Below are positions 8,712 through 16,979 of a DNA stretch of 64,000 nucleotides, in pieces; the first letter of the stretch is position 1, and each line of letters starts with the position of its first letter. The DNA is taken from contig JAOASC010000016.1 in NCBI GenBank assembly GCA_025210295.1, positions 248,001 to 312,000 of the forward strand. The letters are read 5' to 3'. The notes under the pieces were generated by a model that was not told the origin of the DNA, made no database searches, and saw nothing but the letters and a program-made list of their open reading frames with translations. The stretch comes from Flavobacteriales bacterium. GTDB taxonomy: Bacteria > Bacteroidota > Bacteroidia > Flavobacteriales_D > Parvicellaceae. Position numbers and translations under genes: made by a program.

Positions 8712-9851
8712 TTATTTCAAAATTGATCTTGCGATAACAATGTTTTGAATTTCTGAAGTTCCTTCATAAATCTGAGTGATTTTAGCATCTCTCATTAAAC
8801 GCTCAACATGGTATTCTTTTACGAAACCATAACCTCCATGAACTTGAACAGCCTCTACTGTAGTATCCATAGCTACTTGAGAAGCATATAATTTTGCCAT
8901 AGCTCCAGATGTATTGTAATCCATCCCTTGATCTTTGTGCCAAGCTGATTTATGTACTAATAATCTAGCTGCTTCTATCTCTAAAGCCATTTTTGACAGT
9001 TTAAACTGAATTGCTTGATGATTAGAAATTGTTTTTCCAAATGCTTCTCTTTCTTTTGAATAAGCCAATGCTAATTCGTAAGCTCCTGCTGCTATACCTA
9101 ATGCTTGTGAAGCAATTCCAATACGTCCACCAGCTAAAGTTTTCATAGCAAATTTAAACCCAAATCCATCCTCTCCTATTCTATTCTCTTTAGGAACTTT
9201 TACATCGTTAAACATTAATGTATGTGTATCGGAACCTCTAATTCCTAACTTATCTTCTTTAGCTCCTACTACAAATCCTTCCATATCTTTTTCGACGATA
9301 AAAGCGTTAATACCTCTATGCCCTTTTTCAGGATCAGTTTGTGCAATAACTAAATAGGTTGATGCTGTACTACCGTTAGTAATCCAGTTTTTAGTTCCAT
9401 TTAATAGGTAATAATCCCCTTTGTCTTCTGCTGTAGTTCTCTGAGAAGTCGCATCAGAACCAGCTTCAGGCTCAGATAAACAGAATGCACCTACTTTTTC
9501 ACCTTTAGCTAAAGGAACTAAGTATTTTTGTTTTTGTTCCTCACTACCAAAAGTTTCTAATCCCCAACATACTAAAGAATTGTTAACAGACATTGCAACA
9601 GAAACAGAAGCATCAATTTTTGAGATTTCTTCCATTGCTAAGGCATAAGAAATAGTATCCATACCACTTCCACCATACTTTGGATCAACCATCATTCCCA
9701 TAAAACCTAGTTCTCCTAATTGTTTTAATTGTTCTAAAGGAACTGTTTGATTGGTATCTCTCTCAATTACTCCTGGTTTACAAACGTTTTGAGCAAAATC
9801 ACGTGCTGCATCTCTAACAGCTATTTGCTCTTCTGTTAACTTAAATTCCAT
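8712..9851 (-). CDS. Acyl-CoA dehydrogenase
   Basis: 379 residues, the usual length for this FAD-dependent family, which oxidises acyl-CoA to 2-enoyl-CoA and passes electrons to ETF. Seen: N-terminal helical domain starting MEFKLTEEQ; the middle-domain motif AFCLSEPEAGSDA; C-terminal helical domain with the EAVQVHGGYGF motif; and the YEGTSEIQ segment that carries the catalytic Glu in short- and medium-chain enzymes. The frame is open upstream to 9920, but the start is placed at ATG 9851 because a well-formed promoter occupies 9891-9921 and the protein then begins at the family-typical position. Chain-length preference is unknown. Confidence 0.93.
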   Translation of the reverse strand: MEFKLTEEQIAVRDAARDFAQNVCKPGVIERDTNQTVPLEQLKQLGELGFMGMMVDPKYGGSGMDTISYALAMEEISKIDASVSVAMSVNNSLVCWGLETFGSEEQKQKYLVPLAKGEKVGAFCLSEPEAGSDATSQRTTAEDKGDYYLLNGTKNWITNGSTASTYLVIAQTDPEKGHRGINAFIVEKDMEGFVVGAKEDKLGIRGSDTHTLMFNDVKVPKENRIGEDGFGFKFAMKTLAGGRIGIASQALGIAAGAYELALAYSKEREAFGKTISNHQAIQFKLSKMALEIEAARLLVHKSAWHKDQGMDYNTSGAMAKLYASQVAMDTTVEAVQVHGGYGFVKEYHVERLMRDAKITQIYEGTSEIQNIVIARSILK

Positions 9852-9890
9852 TGTTATATCTTTTTTTAATTCTTTTATAAAATAATCTCC

Positions 9891-9921
9891 CAAATTTAAT
9901 AATAATTCAGCAGAGGACAAA
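9891..9921 (-). promoter_or_regulatory. Bacteroidota-type promoter of the acyl-CoA dehydrogenase gene
   Basis: Read on the minus strand: TTTG (9921-9918), 19-bp spacer, TAAATTTG (9898-9891). This matches the Bacteroidota consensus TTTG-N19/20-TAnnTTTG exactly and leaves a leader of about 33 nt before ATG 9851. Confidence 0.7.
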
Positions 9922-9981
9922 GAAGATCGTTTGTTTAGTTTCTATAAAATCATTTAGCTAAATAGACAAATTAGCACACCT

Positions 9982-10013
9982 TTTGATTGCTCACTAAAAT
10001 ATTCTTATTTTTG
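9982..10013 (+). promoter_or_regulatory. Bacteroidota-type promoter of anmK
   Basis: TTTG at 9982-9985, 20-bp spacer, TATTTTTG at 10006-10013, then a very short leader to ATG 10027. It sits back to back with the promoter at 9891-9921, with about 60 bp between the two -33 elements. Confidence 0.7.
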
Positions 10014-10026
10014 GCAGTAACAACTT

Positions 10027-11094
10027 ATGAAACAAAGTCAGTATTCGATTATTGGATTAATGTCTGGGACATCATTAGATGGGCTTGATATTGCCTTATG
10101 TCACTTTAAACAAACGAATGACCAATGGGATTTTTCAATTGTAGAAAGTAAAACCTACCGTTATTCTAAAGCATGGAAAAAGCGTTTACAAAATATTGAA
10201 AATGAATCTGCTTTAAATTTTGTTAAAACTGATAGCGACTTAGGACTACTCTTCGCTGAAAAAGTCAATACTTTTCTTATTGAATTTGATCTTGAGAAAA
10301 CTTCTATTGATGCAATAGCTTCACATGGACATACTATCTTCCACCAACCTCATTTAGGTTTTTCAACTCAAATAGGTAATGGAGCTCAATTGTGTGCTAA
10401 AACAGGAATCAAAACTATTGTTGATTTTAGAGCAGTAGATGTTGCCCTTGGGGGGCAAGGTGCTCCTCTTGTTCCCATTGGAGATCAACTTTTATTTAGT
10501 GAATATGATTACTGCCTAAACATTGGTGGAATTGCCAATATTTCTTCACAACAAAATGAGTTAAGAATTGCAAAGGACATCACTTTCGCCAACATGATAG
10601 GAAACCATATCTGTCAAAAGATTAATCAAGATTTTGATGACCAAGGAAAATTAGCTCAATCAGGAAGTATTCATCCCCCTTTTTTAGAATTACTAACTAA
10701 AACAGTGGCTATTTCTACAAAAAATAATGCTTCTTTAGGAAAAGAAACTTTTGTAAAACATATACAGCCCTATATTGATCAGCTTAAAATTTCTGTGGAA
10801 GACCAACTCCATACACTAGCCCATCATTTATCTGATAAAATTGCCGACAATATTACCCCTAAAAGTAGTTTACTAATAACTGGCGGAGGTGCATTCAATG
10901 ATTTTTGGATAAAGTTAATTCAAGAAAAAAGCAAAGCTAAAATTACAATTCCTGATCATCAACTGATCGAATTTAAAGAGGCTTTAATTTTTGCTTTTCT
11001 TGGAGCACTTAGGCTAAACAACGTTTACAACTCGCTTTCATCGGTAACAGGAGCTCGTAAAGATGCAATTGGAGGCTGTATTTATACTTTTTAA
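10027..11094 (+). CDS. anmK: Anhydro-N-acetylmuramic acid kinase
   Basis: 355 residues, close to the family's usual length. AnmK phosphorylates 1,6-anhydro-MurNAc to MurNAc-6-phosphate during recycling of cell-wall fragments, in the cytoplasm. The ATP-binding N-terminal motif GLMSGTSLDGLD is at about 10-21, the SHGHTIFHQP and NIGGIAN motifs typical of the family are present, and the C-terminal LLITGGGAFN lies at about 285. It has its own promoter. No murQ or other recycling gene is nearby. Its TAA shares the bases TTAA (11091-11094) with the stop codon of the convergent radical SAM gene. Confidence 0.95.
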   Translation: MKQSQYSIIGLMSGTSLDGLDIALCHFKQTNDQWDFSIVESKTYRYSKAWKKRLQNIENESALNFVKTDSDLGLLFAEKVNTFLIEFDLEKTSIDAIASHGHTIFHQPHLGFSTQIGNGAQLCAKTGIKTIVDFRAVDVALGGQGAPLVPIGDQLLFSEYDYCLNIGGIANISSQQNELRIAKDITFANMIGNHICQKINQDFDDQGKLAQSGSIHPPFLELLTKTVAISTKNNASLGKETFVKHIQPYIDQLKISVEDQLHTLAHHLSDKIADNITPKSSLLITGGGAFNDFWIKLIQEKSKAKITIPDHQLIEFKEALIFAFLGALRLNNVYNSLSSVTGARKDAIGGCIYTF

Positions 11095-12137
11095 AACATT
11101 CGTAATTGATTCGTTATTTTAGGTATAAATAGCGAACAGTCTAATGGCTTACTGGACGAATTTTCCGTAAAATACTTTTTTAATCCTAGTTCATAAGTTT
11201 GTTTAATAATATCTGATATATTTCCTGATCCCGTTCGACTAGATTTATTTTTTAGATTTCCTAACTGACCTTTGTGTAATGTTTTAATCTGATTTAAAAC
11301 CTTATCGGCTCGTTGCGGATAATGAGTTCTCACCCACTCCTCAAATACAGGAGCCACAGTATCGTTTAGACGAACTATAGTCATTCCTACTCCTATTCCT
11401 CCTGCTTTAGCTACTTTCTCCATAATATTCAGAATTTCATGACTATTTAACGCTGGTATTATTGGTCCCATAATCGCAGATGTGGGAATTCCCTTTTCTG
11501 CGAGAATTTCAAGAGCTTTTAATCTATTTTTTATCGTTGATGTTCTAGGCTCCATAGCCATCCTCAAAGATTCATCCAAAGAATTGATACTAAACGACAC
11601 ACTTATCAAATTCTTTTTTGCTAACTCGGAAAGTAAATCCACATCTCTAAGAATCAAAGCATTTTTAGTTAAAATTCTAACTGGATGTTTATGTGCTAAA
11701 CAAGTCTCTAATATTGCTTGTGTCAATTTTAATTTACTTTCAACAGGTTGATAACAGTCAGTATTGCCTGAAAGCGCAATTGGTTTTGGAACATAAGACC
11801 TTTTAGCAAATGTTTTTTGGAGTAACTCTACGGCATTGACTTTATATAAAATTTTACGCTCAAAATCTACCCCCGCATTGTACGACCAATATTCATGAGA
11901 AGGTCTAGCATAACAATAACTACATCCATGTTCACAACCTTGATAGGGATTAACAGAATAGCCAAAAGGCATCCCTTTTACATGGTTCACAATTGTTTTC
12001 GGAAAAACCTTAATTAATTCGACTTTGTTTTGGGGTTGCTCTTCCCAAATTAAATCATCATAATATGCTTGATATTGTACTTTTTGATAGCGTTGTTGAA
12101 TGTTTTGAACTGCCCCTTGTCCCTTTAATTTTTTCAT
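11091..12137 (-). CDS. SPL-like / PA0069-family radical SAM protein
   Basis: 348 residues. The cluster-binding motif CxxxCxxC is at Cys68, Cys72 and Cys75 (NPYQGCEHGCSYCYARPSH), which is the signature of the Rv2578c/PA0069 group related to spore photoproduct lyase. The conserved SGNTDCYQP, ILTKN and IRLND motifs follow. It should bind a 4Fe-4S cluster and cleave S-adenosylmethionine; the substrate of this group is unknown and a DNA repair role would be a guess. Ends convergently on anmK with a 4-base overlap. The beta-barrel gene lies 43 bp upstream on the same strand and may be co-transcribed. Confidence 0.9.
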   Translation of the reverse strand: MKKLKGQGAVQNIQQRYQKVQYQAYYDDLIWEEQPQNKVELIKVFPKTIVNHVKGMPFGYSVNPYQGCEHGCSYCYARPSHEYWSYNAGVDFERKILYKVNAVELLQKTFAKRSYVPKPIALSGNTDCYQPVESKLKLTQAILETCLAHKHPVRILTKNALILRDVDLLSELAKKNLISVSFSINSLDESLRMAMEPRTSTIKNRLKALEILAEKGIPTSAIMGPIIPALNSHEILNIMEKVAKAGGIGVGMTIVRLNDTVAPVFEEWVRTHYPQRADKVLNQIKTLHKGQLGNLKNKSSRTGSGNISDIIKQTYELGLKKYFTENSSSKPLDCSLFIPKITNQLRMF

Positions 12138-12180
12138 TCAACAAAATAACAACGCTAGACCGTATTTTTTTTACGTGGTG

Positions 12181-12855
12181 TTAAAACCTCCATCCCAATC
12201 GAATAACCCCTAAGTTAACCAATTGAAAACTAGTTTTTGTAGATGCAGCAATACTTGTCGTAACATCTGGATCGGTCAAAGAACTCGCATCCTTAACATT
12301 AAACTCGCCACGCTTTTGTTGAAGGGACTGATATGCTAAGCCCAATTCTGTTCCAACATATAAATTTTTATACAAATCAATATCAACTCCAGTAAACAGA
12401 TGAACTCCAAAACCTGTAACGGGAACTTTCGAAGAATAATTATAATTCGGAATAAAATCAACAGAATCTGTTCTTGAACCAAATTCATTATTATTTCCAG
12501 TACTTACTTTTAATTCCCCTCCAACATAAGGAGAAATAATACCGTCTCTAAAATGTTTTTCATATCCTAATGAAAGCGTGAGTAGCGAATTATTTTTTTC
12601 AACTGTACCAACTCCTTCTCCATCTACTTCGTTAATTTCAACCTTAGAGGTCAATGAATGATAATTGATTGTGGTTCTTAAAGCTGATTTCTCAGAAATA
12701 AAACACCTTAATTTCAAGTTTGGGACATAAGAATCATCCCCTAAATTCACTAATCTAAACTGTGTTTCAGCTGTTAAGGCTTTTTCTTTTTTATCTTGTC
12801 CAAAAGCAGCTACTAACATGCTACACATTAATCCAACTACAACGATTTTTTTCAT
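12181..12855 (-). CDS. Outer-membrane beta-barrel protein
   Basis: 224 residues. Signal peptide MKKIVVVGLMCSMLVAAFGQ, then alternating polar/hydrophobic strands (for example LLTLSLGYEKHF, YVGTELGLAYQSL) and a C-terminal strand ending in Phe (VIRLGWRF), as in outer-membrane barrels of about eight strands. Probably an OmpA/OmpW-sized barrel without a periplasmic peptidoglycan domain. The function is unknown. The radical SAM gene follows 43 bp downstream with no terminator between them. Confidence 0.8.
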   Translation of the reverse strand: MKKIVVVGLMCSMLVAAFGQDKKEKALTAETQFRLVNLGDDSYVPNLKLRCFISEKSALRTTINYHSLTSKVEINEVDGEGVGTVEKNNSLLTLSLGYEKHFRDGIISPYVGGELKVSTGNNNEFGSRTDSVDFIPNYNYSSKVPVTGFGVHLFTGVDIDLYKNLYVGTELGLAYQSLQQKRGEFNVKDASSLTDPDVTTSIAASTKTSFQLVNLGVIRLGWRF

Positions 12856-13055
12856 TCTGTAAGCTAATTGTTATTTTCTTCCTAACGACAAGTATAGCAT
12901 AAAATTGTATAAATTCAATATTATGTCGTTTTATAAAACATTCCAATCACATAATGCATCGTTTTTCTATCTTTATTTTTTAACCAAAATAAGCTTCTAT
13001 GTGTCTTATTTAGAAATAATTTAATCTAGACATTACATTTTATTGTTATTTGTAG

Positions 13056-13063
13056 TATTTTTG
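13056..13063 (+). promoter_or_regulatory. Candidate -7 element of mrp
   Basis: TATTTTTG fits TAnnTTTG, 34 bp before ATG 13097; no convincing TTTG lies at the right distance upstream. It supports the start at 13097 rather than the more upstream codon at 13043. Confidence 0.4.
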
Positions 13064-13096
13064 TTTGTACTGTTTAAAATTTCAGTACACAATTTT

Positions 13097-14224
13097 ATGG
13101 AAATATTAGAAAAAGATATTCTTAAAGCTCTTTCTAAAGTAGCTGATCCTGATCGTAAACAAGATATTGTTTCGTTAGGTTCTGTTACTGCTTTAAAAAT
13201 AGAAGGAAGGACAGTTTCCTTTAAGGTTGCCATGCAAAATGCTGCAATGCATGCAAAAAAAAGAATGATTGAAGCTTGTGAATTTGCAATTAATAGAACT
13301 GTTGCAGGAGATATTAAAGTTAATTGCGAAATAGAGGTCATGAAACGCCCCGAACAAGCGAAAAATCCTACAAATAGTAAATTACCTAACATCAAAAACT
13401 TTGTTGCTATTGCTTCTGGTAAAGGAGGGGTTGGAAAATCTACTATGACAGCAAATTTAGCTGTTTCTTTAGCTAAACAAGGGTATAAAGTTGGACTTGT
13501 AGACGCTGATATTTATGGGCCATCAATGCCTTTGATGTTTGATGTTCAACAAGAGAAGCCTTTAGCAAGAGATGTGAATGGTAAACAAATGATTGTTCCT
13601 GTTGAAAGCTATGGGGTAAAATTATTGTCAATTGGATTCTTTGCCGAGGTCAATCAAGCTGTAATATGGAGAGGAGCTATGGCAACTAAGGCGCTTCAAC
13701 AAATGATTTTTGATGCTGACTGGGGAGAATTAGATTATTTATTGATTGATTTACCTCCTGGTACTGGTGATATTCACTTAACATTGGTTCAAGCATTACC
13801 ACTTACCGGAGCAGTTATTGTCAGTACACCTCAAAACATTGCGCTTGCTGATGCTAGAAAAGGGGTTAATATGTTTAAATTGGACAATATTAATGTTCCA
13901 GTTTTAGGTATTATTGAAAACATGGCATGGTTTACTCCTGAAGAGTTGCCAGATAATAAATATTTTATCTTTGGAAAAGAGGGTGCTAAAGATTTAGCTG
14001 CTCAATTGGAAGTTCCTTTATTGGGACAAATTCCATTAGTTCAAAGTATCCGTGAAAGTGGAGATGTTGGAAGACCTGCTATTTTACAAGAAACTACTCC
14101 TGTTGCTCTAGCATTAAAAGAAACTACTGAAAAATTAGTTGAGCAAATAAACTGGAGAAATGGAAATATTGCTCCAACAAAAGTTGTTGAAGTACAGAAT
14201 GAAAAAGCTGCTTGTTCGACATGA
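13097..14224 (+). CDS. mrp: Mrp/ApbC family Fe-S cluster carrier ATPase
   Basis: 375 residues. An N-terminal DUF59 (MIP18-like) domain about 1-85 is joined to a P-loop NTPase about 100-360. The deviant Walker A ASGKGGVGKST is at about 106-116, with LVDADIYGPS and LLIDLPPGTGD after it. Mrp proteins carry Fe-S clusters to target enzymes as dimers. The CxxC that binds the bridging cluster in many homologues is not present in the expected stretch (NMAWFTPEELPDNKYFIFG); I recall this as usual in Bacteroidota. ATG 13097 was chosen over 13043 because the conserved domain starts there and a -7 box lies between. Its TGA overlaps the next gene's ATG (ATGA). Confidence 0.93.
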   Translation: MEILEKDILKALSKVADPDRKQDIVSLGSVTALKIEGRTVSFKVAMQNAAMHAKKRMIEACEFAINRTVAGDIKVNCEIEVMKRPEQAKNPTNSKLPNIKNFVAIASGKGGVGKSTMTANLAVSLAKQGYKVGLVDADIYGPSMPLMFDVQQEKPLARDVNGKQMIVPVESYGVKLLSIGFFAEVNQAVIWRGAMATKALQQMIFDADWGELDYLLIDLPPGTGDIHLTLVQALPLTGAVIVSTPQNIALADARKGVNMFKLDNINVPVLGIIENMAWFTPEELPDNKYFIFGKEGAKDLAAQLEVPLLGQIPLVQSIRESGDVGRPAILQETTPVALALKETTEKLVEQINWRNGNIAPTKVVEVQNEKAACST

Positions 14225-14460
14225 TGGAAAACTTAACAAATAAAGTCAACGCCGCTATTGATGATTTACGTCCTTATTTAATGAGTGACGGAGGTGATAT
14301 GGAATTGGTAGAGATTACAAATGATAACATTGTAAAAGTGAAACTTATTGGCGCTTGTAAAAGTTGTTCGATGAGCCCAATGACATTAAAAGCAGGCTTA
14401 GAAGAAGCTTTAAAAAGTGTGGCTCCTGAAATCAACGGGGTTGAAGCTATTGAATATTAA
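14221..14460 (+). CDS. NifU C-terminal domain (NFU) protein
   Basis: 79 residues consisting of one NFU domain, with the cluster-binding CxxC at about Cys46/Cys49 (GACKSCSMSP) and the MSDGGDMELVE motif before it. Such proteins bind a 4Fe-4S cluster at a dimer interface and deliver it to apoproteins. The ATG at 14221 overlaps the mrp stop by 4 bases (ATGA), so translation is probably coupled; ATG 14224 is the next candidate. The mrp-nfu pairing makes an Fe-S delivery operon. Confidence 0.93.
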   Translation: MMENLTNKVNAAIDDLRPYLMSDGGDMELVEITNDNIVKVKLIGACKSCSMSPMTLKAGLEEALKSVAPEINGVEAIEY

Positions 14461-15153
14461 ATGAAGTTCTTTAGGGTTGAAAGCTTATCAAAAAGCAACA
14501 TTAAAACAACTTCAATGTACCTTTTTACAAATTCTACATTCCCATTAGAAACAAAACTAATGGGAATTTTTATTTTTATATTACTCTTTTTAACAGGTTG
14601 TTCGATGGAAACTAAAGAAACTAACCTTTCACATCAAGAAATACAATTAAAAGCTAAGGAAGCCAATCAATATTGCATTGATCATGGTTTTGATACTACT
14701 TTCTGTATCCTAATAGACATGAAAGTACCTTCTGGGAAATATCGATTTTTCACTTGGGATTTTACTTCAGGTTCAATTGTTGATCAAAGTTTATGTTCCC
14801 ATGGAAGTTGTGCTAACATTGAATTACCTAATGGAGAAAAACTTCCCTATTTTACCAATCAACCCAATTCATATTGTTCATCCTTAGGAAAATATAAAAT
14901 TGGAAAACGTGGTTATAGTAACTATGGTATTCATGTTAACTATAAACTTCACGGTCTTGAAACGAGTAATAGCAATGCTTTTGACAGAATAATTGTCTTA
15001 CATTCTTTTGATGGACTATCAGAAGATGAAATTTTTCCTAATAAAGCGATGACCAGTTGGGGATGTCCAGCTGTCTCAAATGAGATGATGAAAAGAATAG
15101 ATACTAGACTTCAAAAAACAGAAAAGCCTGTTTTACTTTGGATTTATAATTAA
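14461..15153 (+). CDS. Lipoprotein L,D-transpeptidase-like protein (YkuD_2), copy 1
   Basis: Murein L,D-transpeptidase catalytic domain family (PF13645 type). The motif SWGCPAVSN near the C-terminus holds the presumed catalytic Cys, preceded by conserved His residues (IHVNYKLHGL, VLHSF). A lipobox LTGC follows the hydrophobic run GIFIFILLF, so it should be a lipoprotein in the periplasm, acting on peptidoglycan stem peptides. The start is uncertain: ATG 14461 directly abuts the nfu stop (TAAATG), ATG 14518 and ATG 14560 are alternatives, and 14560 leaves a signal peptide with no positive charge. A terminator-like hairpin at 14538-14567 lies inside the signal region. Confidence 0.8.
   Translation: MKFFRVESLSKSNIKTTSMYLFTNSTFPLETKLMGIFIFILLFLTGCSMETKETNLSHQEIQLKAKEANQYCIDHGFDTTFCILIDMKVPSGKYRFFTWDFTSGSIVDQSLCSHGSCANIELPNGEKLPYFTNQPNSYCSSLGKYKIGKRGYSNYGIHVNYKLHGLETSNSNAFDRIIVLHSFDGLSEDEIFPNKAMTSWGCPAVSNEMMKRIDTRLQKTEKPVLLWIYN
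14538..14567 (+). terminator. Terminator-like hairpin overlapping the lipoprotein signal-peptide region
   Basis: Perfect 11-bp stem ATTCCCATTAG / CTAATGGGAAT with an 8-nt loop, followed by a T-rich tract to about 14580. It looks like the end of the mrp-nfu transcript. The same T tract encodes the hydrophobic core of the downstream lipoprotein's signal peptide, and the candidate ATG 14560 lies in the right arm. Confidence 0.6.
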
Positions 15154-15174
15154 TTACTTTTATTACGCGAGTTT

Positions 15175-15831
15175 ATGCTTAAAACAGCTTTTATATCCCT
15201 CAATATTGCATTGATTTCTTGTACAGGATTTTCAGAAAAATCACCTGCTGATCAAAACAAATCTGAACCTATTGTACAACCAACAGAACCTCAATATAAG
15301 TTGGATACGATAAGGCTTCAAAACAAAGCCAAAGAAGCTTTAACCTATTGCAAAAAAAACAAAATGAACAGTAATTATTGCGTTTTAATTGATATGCATA
15401 TTCACTCTGGAAGAAATAGGTTATTCTTATGGGATTTTAAAGCCAATAAAATCGTTTTATCAGGTCTATGTAGTCATGGATGTGGAGATGAACCTTGGGG
15501 ATTAGACAACACCAAGGACTCCCCTATTTTTAGTAACCAACCCGATAGTCACCTTTCATCTTTGGGAAAATATAAAATCGGTAAAAGAGGTTGGAGTAAT
15601 TGGGGGATTCATGTCAATTACAAACTACATGGCCTCGATAAAACAAACAGTAATGCTTACAAACGTATCATTGTTTTACATTCTTGGGAAGCAGTTGAAG
15701 AGAATGAGACCTACCCTTATGGCACTCCTGAAGGTTGGGGATGTCCAGCAATTAATAATGATAAGATGAAAGAGCTTGACGCTTATTTGGAAAAAGAAAA
15801 AACACCTGTTTTACTTTGGATTTATAATTGA
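15175..15831 (+). CDS. Lipoprotein L,D-transpeptidase-like protein (YkuD_2), copy 2
   Basis: 218 residues, tandem paralogue of the preceding gene. Lipobox LISC at about 13-16 after a short MLKTAFISLN signal. The two proteins share YKIGKRG, SNxGIHVNYKLHGL, RIIVLHS, WGCPA and the identical ending PVLLWIYN. In this copy the Ser two residues before the Gly-Cys of SxGC is Gly (EGWGCPA instead of TSWGCPA); the Cys and upstream His residues are kept, so activity is plausible. The ATG at 15175 gives a normal lipoprotein signal. It is 21 bp from copy 1, and the same operon is likely. A long repeat region begins directly after it. Confidence 0.85.
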   Translation: MLKTAFISLNIALISCTGFSEKSPADQNKSEPIVQPTEPQYKLDTIRLQNKAKEALTYCKKNKMNSNYCVLIDMHIHSGRNRLFLWDFKANKIVLSGLCSHGCGDEPWGLDNTKDSPIFSNQPDSHLSSLGKYKIGKRGWSNWGIHVNYKLHGLDKTNSNAYKRIIVLHSWEAVEENETYPYGTPEGWGCPAINNDKMKELDAYLEKEKTPVLLWIYN

Positions 15832-15890
15832 GTCTTACCTAAAACAGGTATACTATTTAGCTGTCATATTTACCACCATCCACACCATCT

Positions 15891-16500
15891 AATTGTCTTT
15901 ATTCTTTATTCTATTTTCTTTATTCTATTTTCTAACTAAATAGGTCGTCTAGTTCTCGATACACCTCCTTTGTCGGAACTCGAACTGACTGGATTAATGC
16001 TGTAATTACATAATGCTATAATAATGGATTGAATCTTCTTCTTTGCTATTTTTCCATCATCTCATTAGCTTATTAGCTCATTCGCTAATTGTCTCTGTTC
16101 TTTGCTCTTTATTCTATTTTCTAACTAAATAGTTCGCCTAGTTCTCGATACTCCTCCTCTGTCGGCACTCGAACTGACTGTATTAATGCTGTAATGACAT
16201 AATGCTATAATAATGGATTGAATCTTCTTCTTTGCTATTTTTCCATCATCTCATTCGCTCATCATCTCATTAGCTAATTATCTCTATTCTTTGCTCTCTA
16301 TTCTATTTTCTAACTAAATAAGTCGCCTAGTTCTCGATACACCTCCTTTGTCGGCACTCGAACTGACTGTATTAATGCTGTAATGACATAATGCTATAAT
16401 AATGGATTGAATCTTCTTCTTTGCTATTTTTCCATCATCTCATTAGCTTATTATCTCATTAGCTAATTGTCTTTATTCTTTATTCTTTACTCTATCTTCT
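15891..16500. repeat. Tandem array of three 189-bp units
   Basis: Three near-identical units. The 40-bp core, which begins AGTTCTCGATAC and ends CTCGAACTGACT, is at 15951-15990, 16140-16179 and 16329-16368, so the period is exactly 189 bp twice. Each unit also contains a CT-rich heptad-like stretch (TATTCTTTATTC type), an AATGCTATAATAATGGATTG block, and an ATCATCTCATTAGCT block. A fourth unit starts at about 16465 and then diverges. The 7-bp surplus at the left end is one extra CT-rich heptad. Confidence 0.85.
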
Positions 16501-16674
16501 ATTCTAGTAGACTCTAGATAACAAGATTGTTTGTTGTATAAGGTTGGGGTGTAACGAACAATGTTTTATTTACTCTAATTCATAATCTATAATTCAAACC
16601 AATTTAAAGGATTTTATTACTCGTTTTTGGGGTGATATTGTATTAGGAGTAATAGTAATAATCATCTGTTGGCG

Positions 16675-16839
16675 TTATTTAATGGTCTTGTGAGATTGTT
16701 TTTCTATCACTATAGGTCTTATAACCCAATCCACCATAAATTTAACCCCAACGGTTACGTTAGTGAGCCCCTCCAGAAAGTTATTTAACCCAGAGCGAGG
16801 AGTAAAATACCCTATTGGATAGATCCAAAATAGCTCCAT
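16675..16839 (-). CDS. Possible small ORF, unsupported
   Basis: 54 codons from ATG 16839 to TAA, in the only non-repetitive part of the region. The product would start MELFWIYPIGYFTP and contain FLEGLTNVTVGVKF and VDWVIRPIVIEK. Base composition here is visibly richer in G and C than in the surrounding arrays, and the frame is open in otherwise AT-rich sequence. No family is recognised. It could be a small protein, the remnant of a larger gene broken by repeat expansion, or chance. Confidence 0.2.
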   Translation of the reverse strand: MELFWIYPIGYFTPRSGLNNFLEGLTNVTVGVKFMVDWVIRPIVIEKQSHKTIK

Positions 16840-16979
16840 ATCATTATTTTACCTTAACAACTGATTAAACAACCTTAATCTATATGATGATACAATGATA
16901 TAATGATGAAATGCTATAATAATTTAATGGGTTGAATCGTCTTCTCTATTCTCTATTCTCTATTCTTTGATCTTAATAA

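Noticed and set aside
9852-9920. Longer N-terminus of the acyl-CoA dehydrogenase from 9920
   Set aside because: The extra codons overlap a full consensus promoter, and the family starts near MEFKLTEEQ.
13033-13395. Minus-strand frame opposite the mrp start
   Set aside because: Overlaps the conserved DUF59 domain of mrp and has no recognisable features of its own.
15951-15990. Fragment of a 16S rRNA 3' end
   Set aside because: Only 11 bases (ACACCTCCTTT) agree with the rRNA tail; the flanks do not match rRNA.
15891-16500. CRISPR array
   Set aside because: The units are 189 bp long and themselves conserved; there are no short regular repeats separated by unique spacers, and no cas genes.
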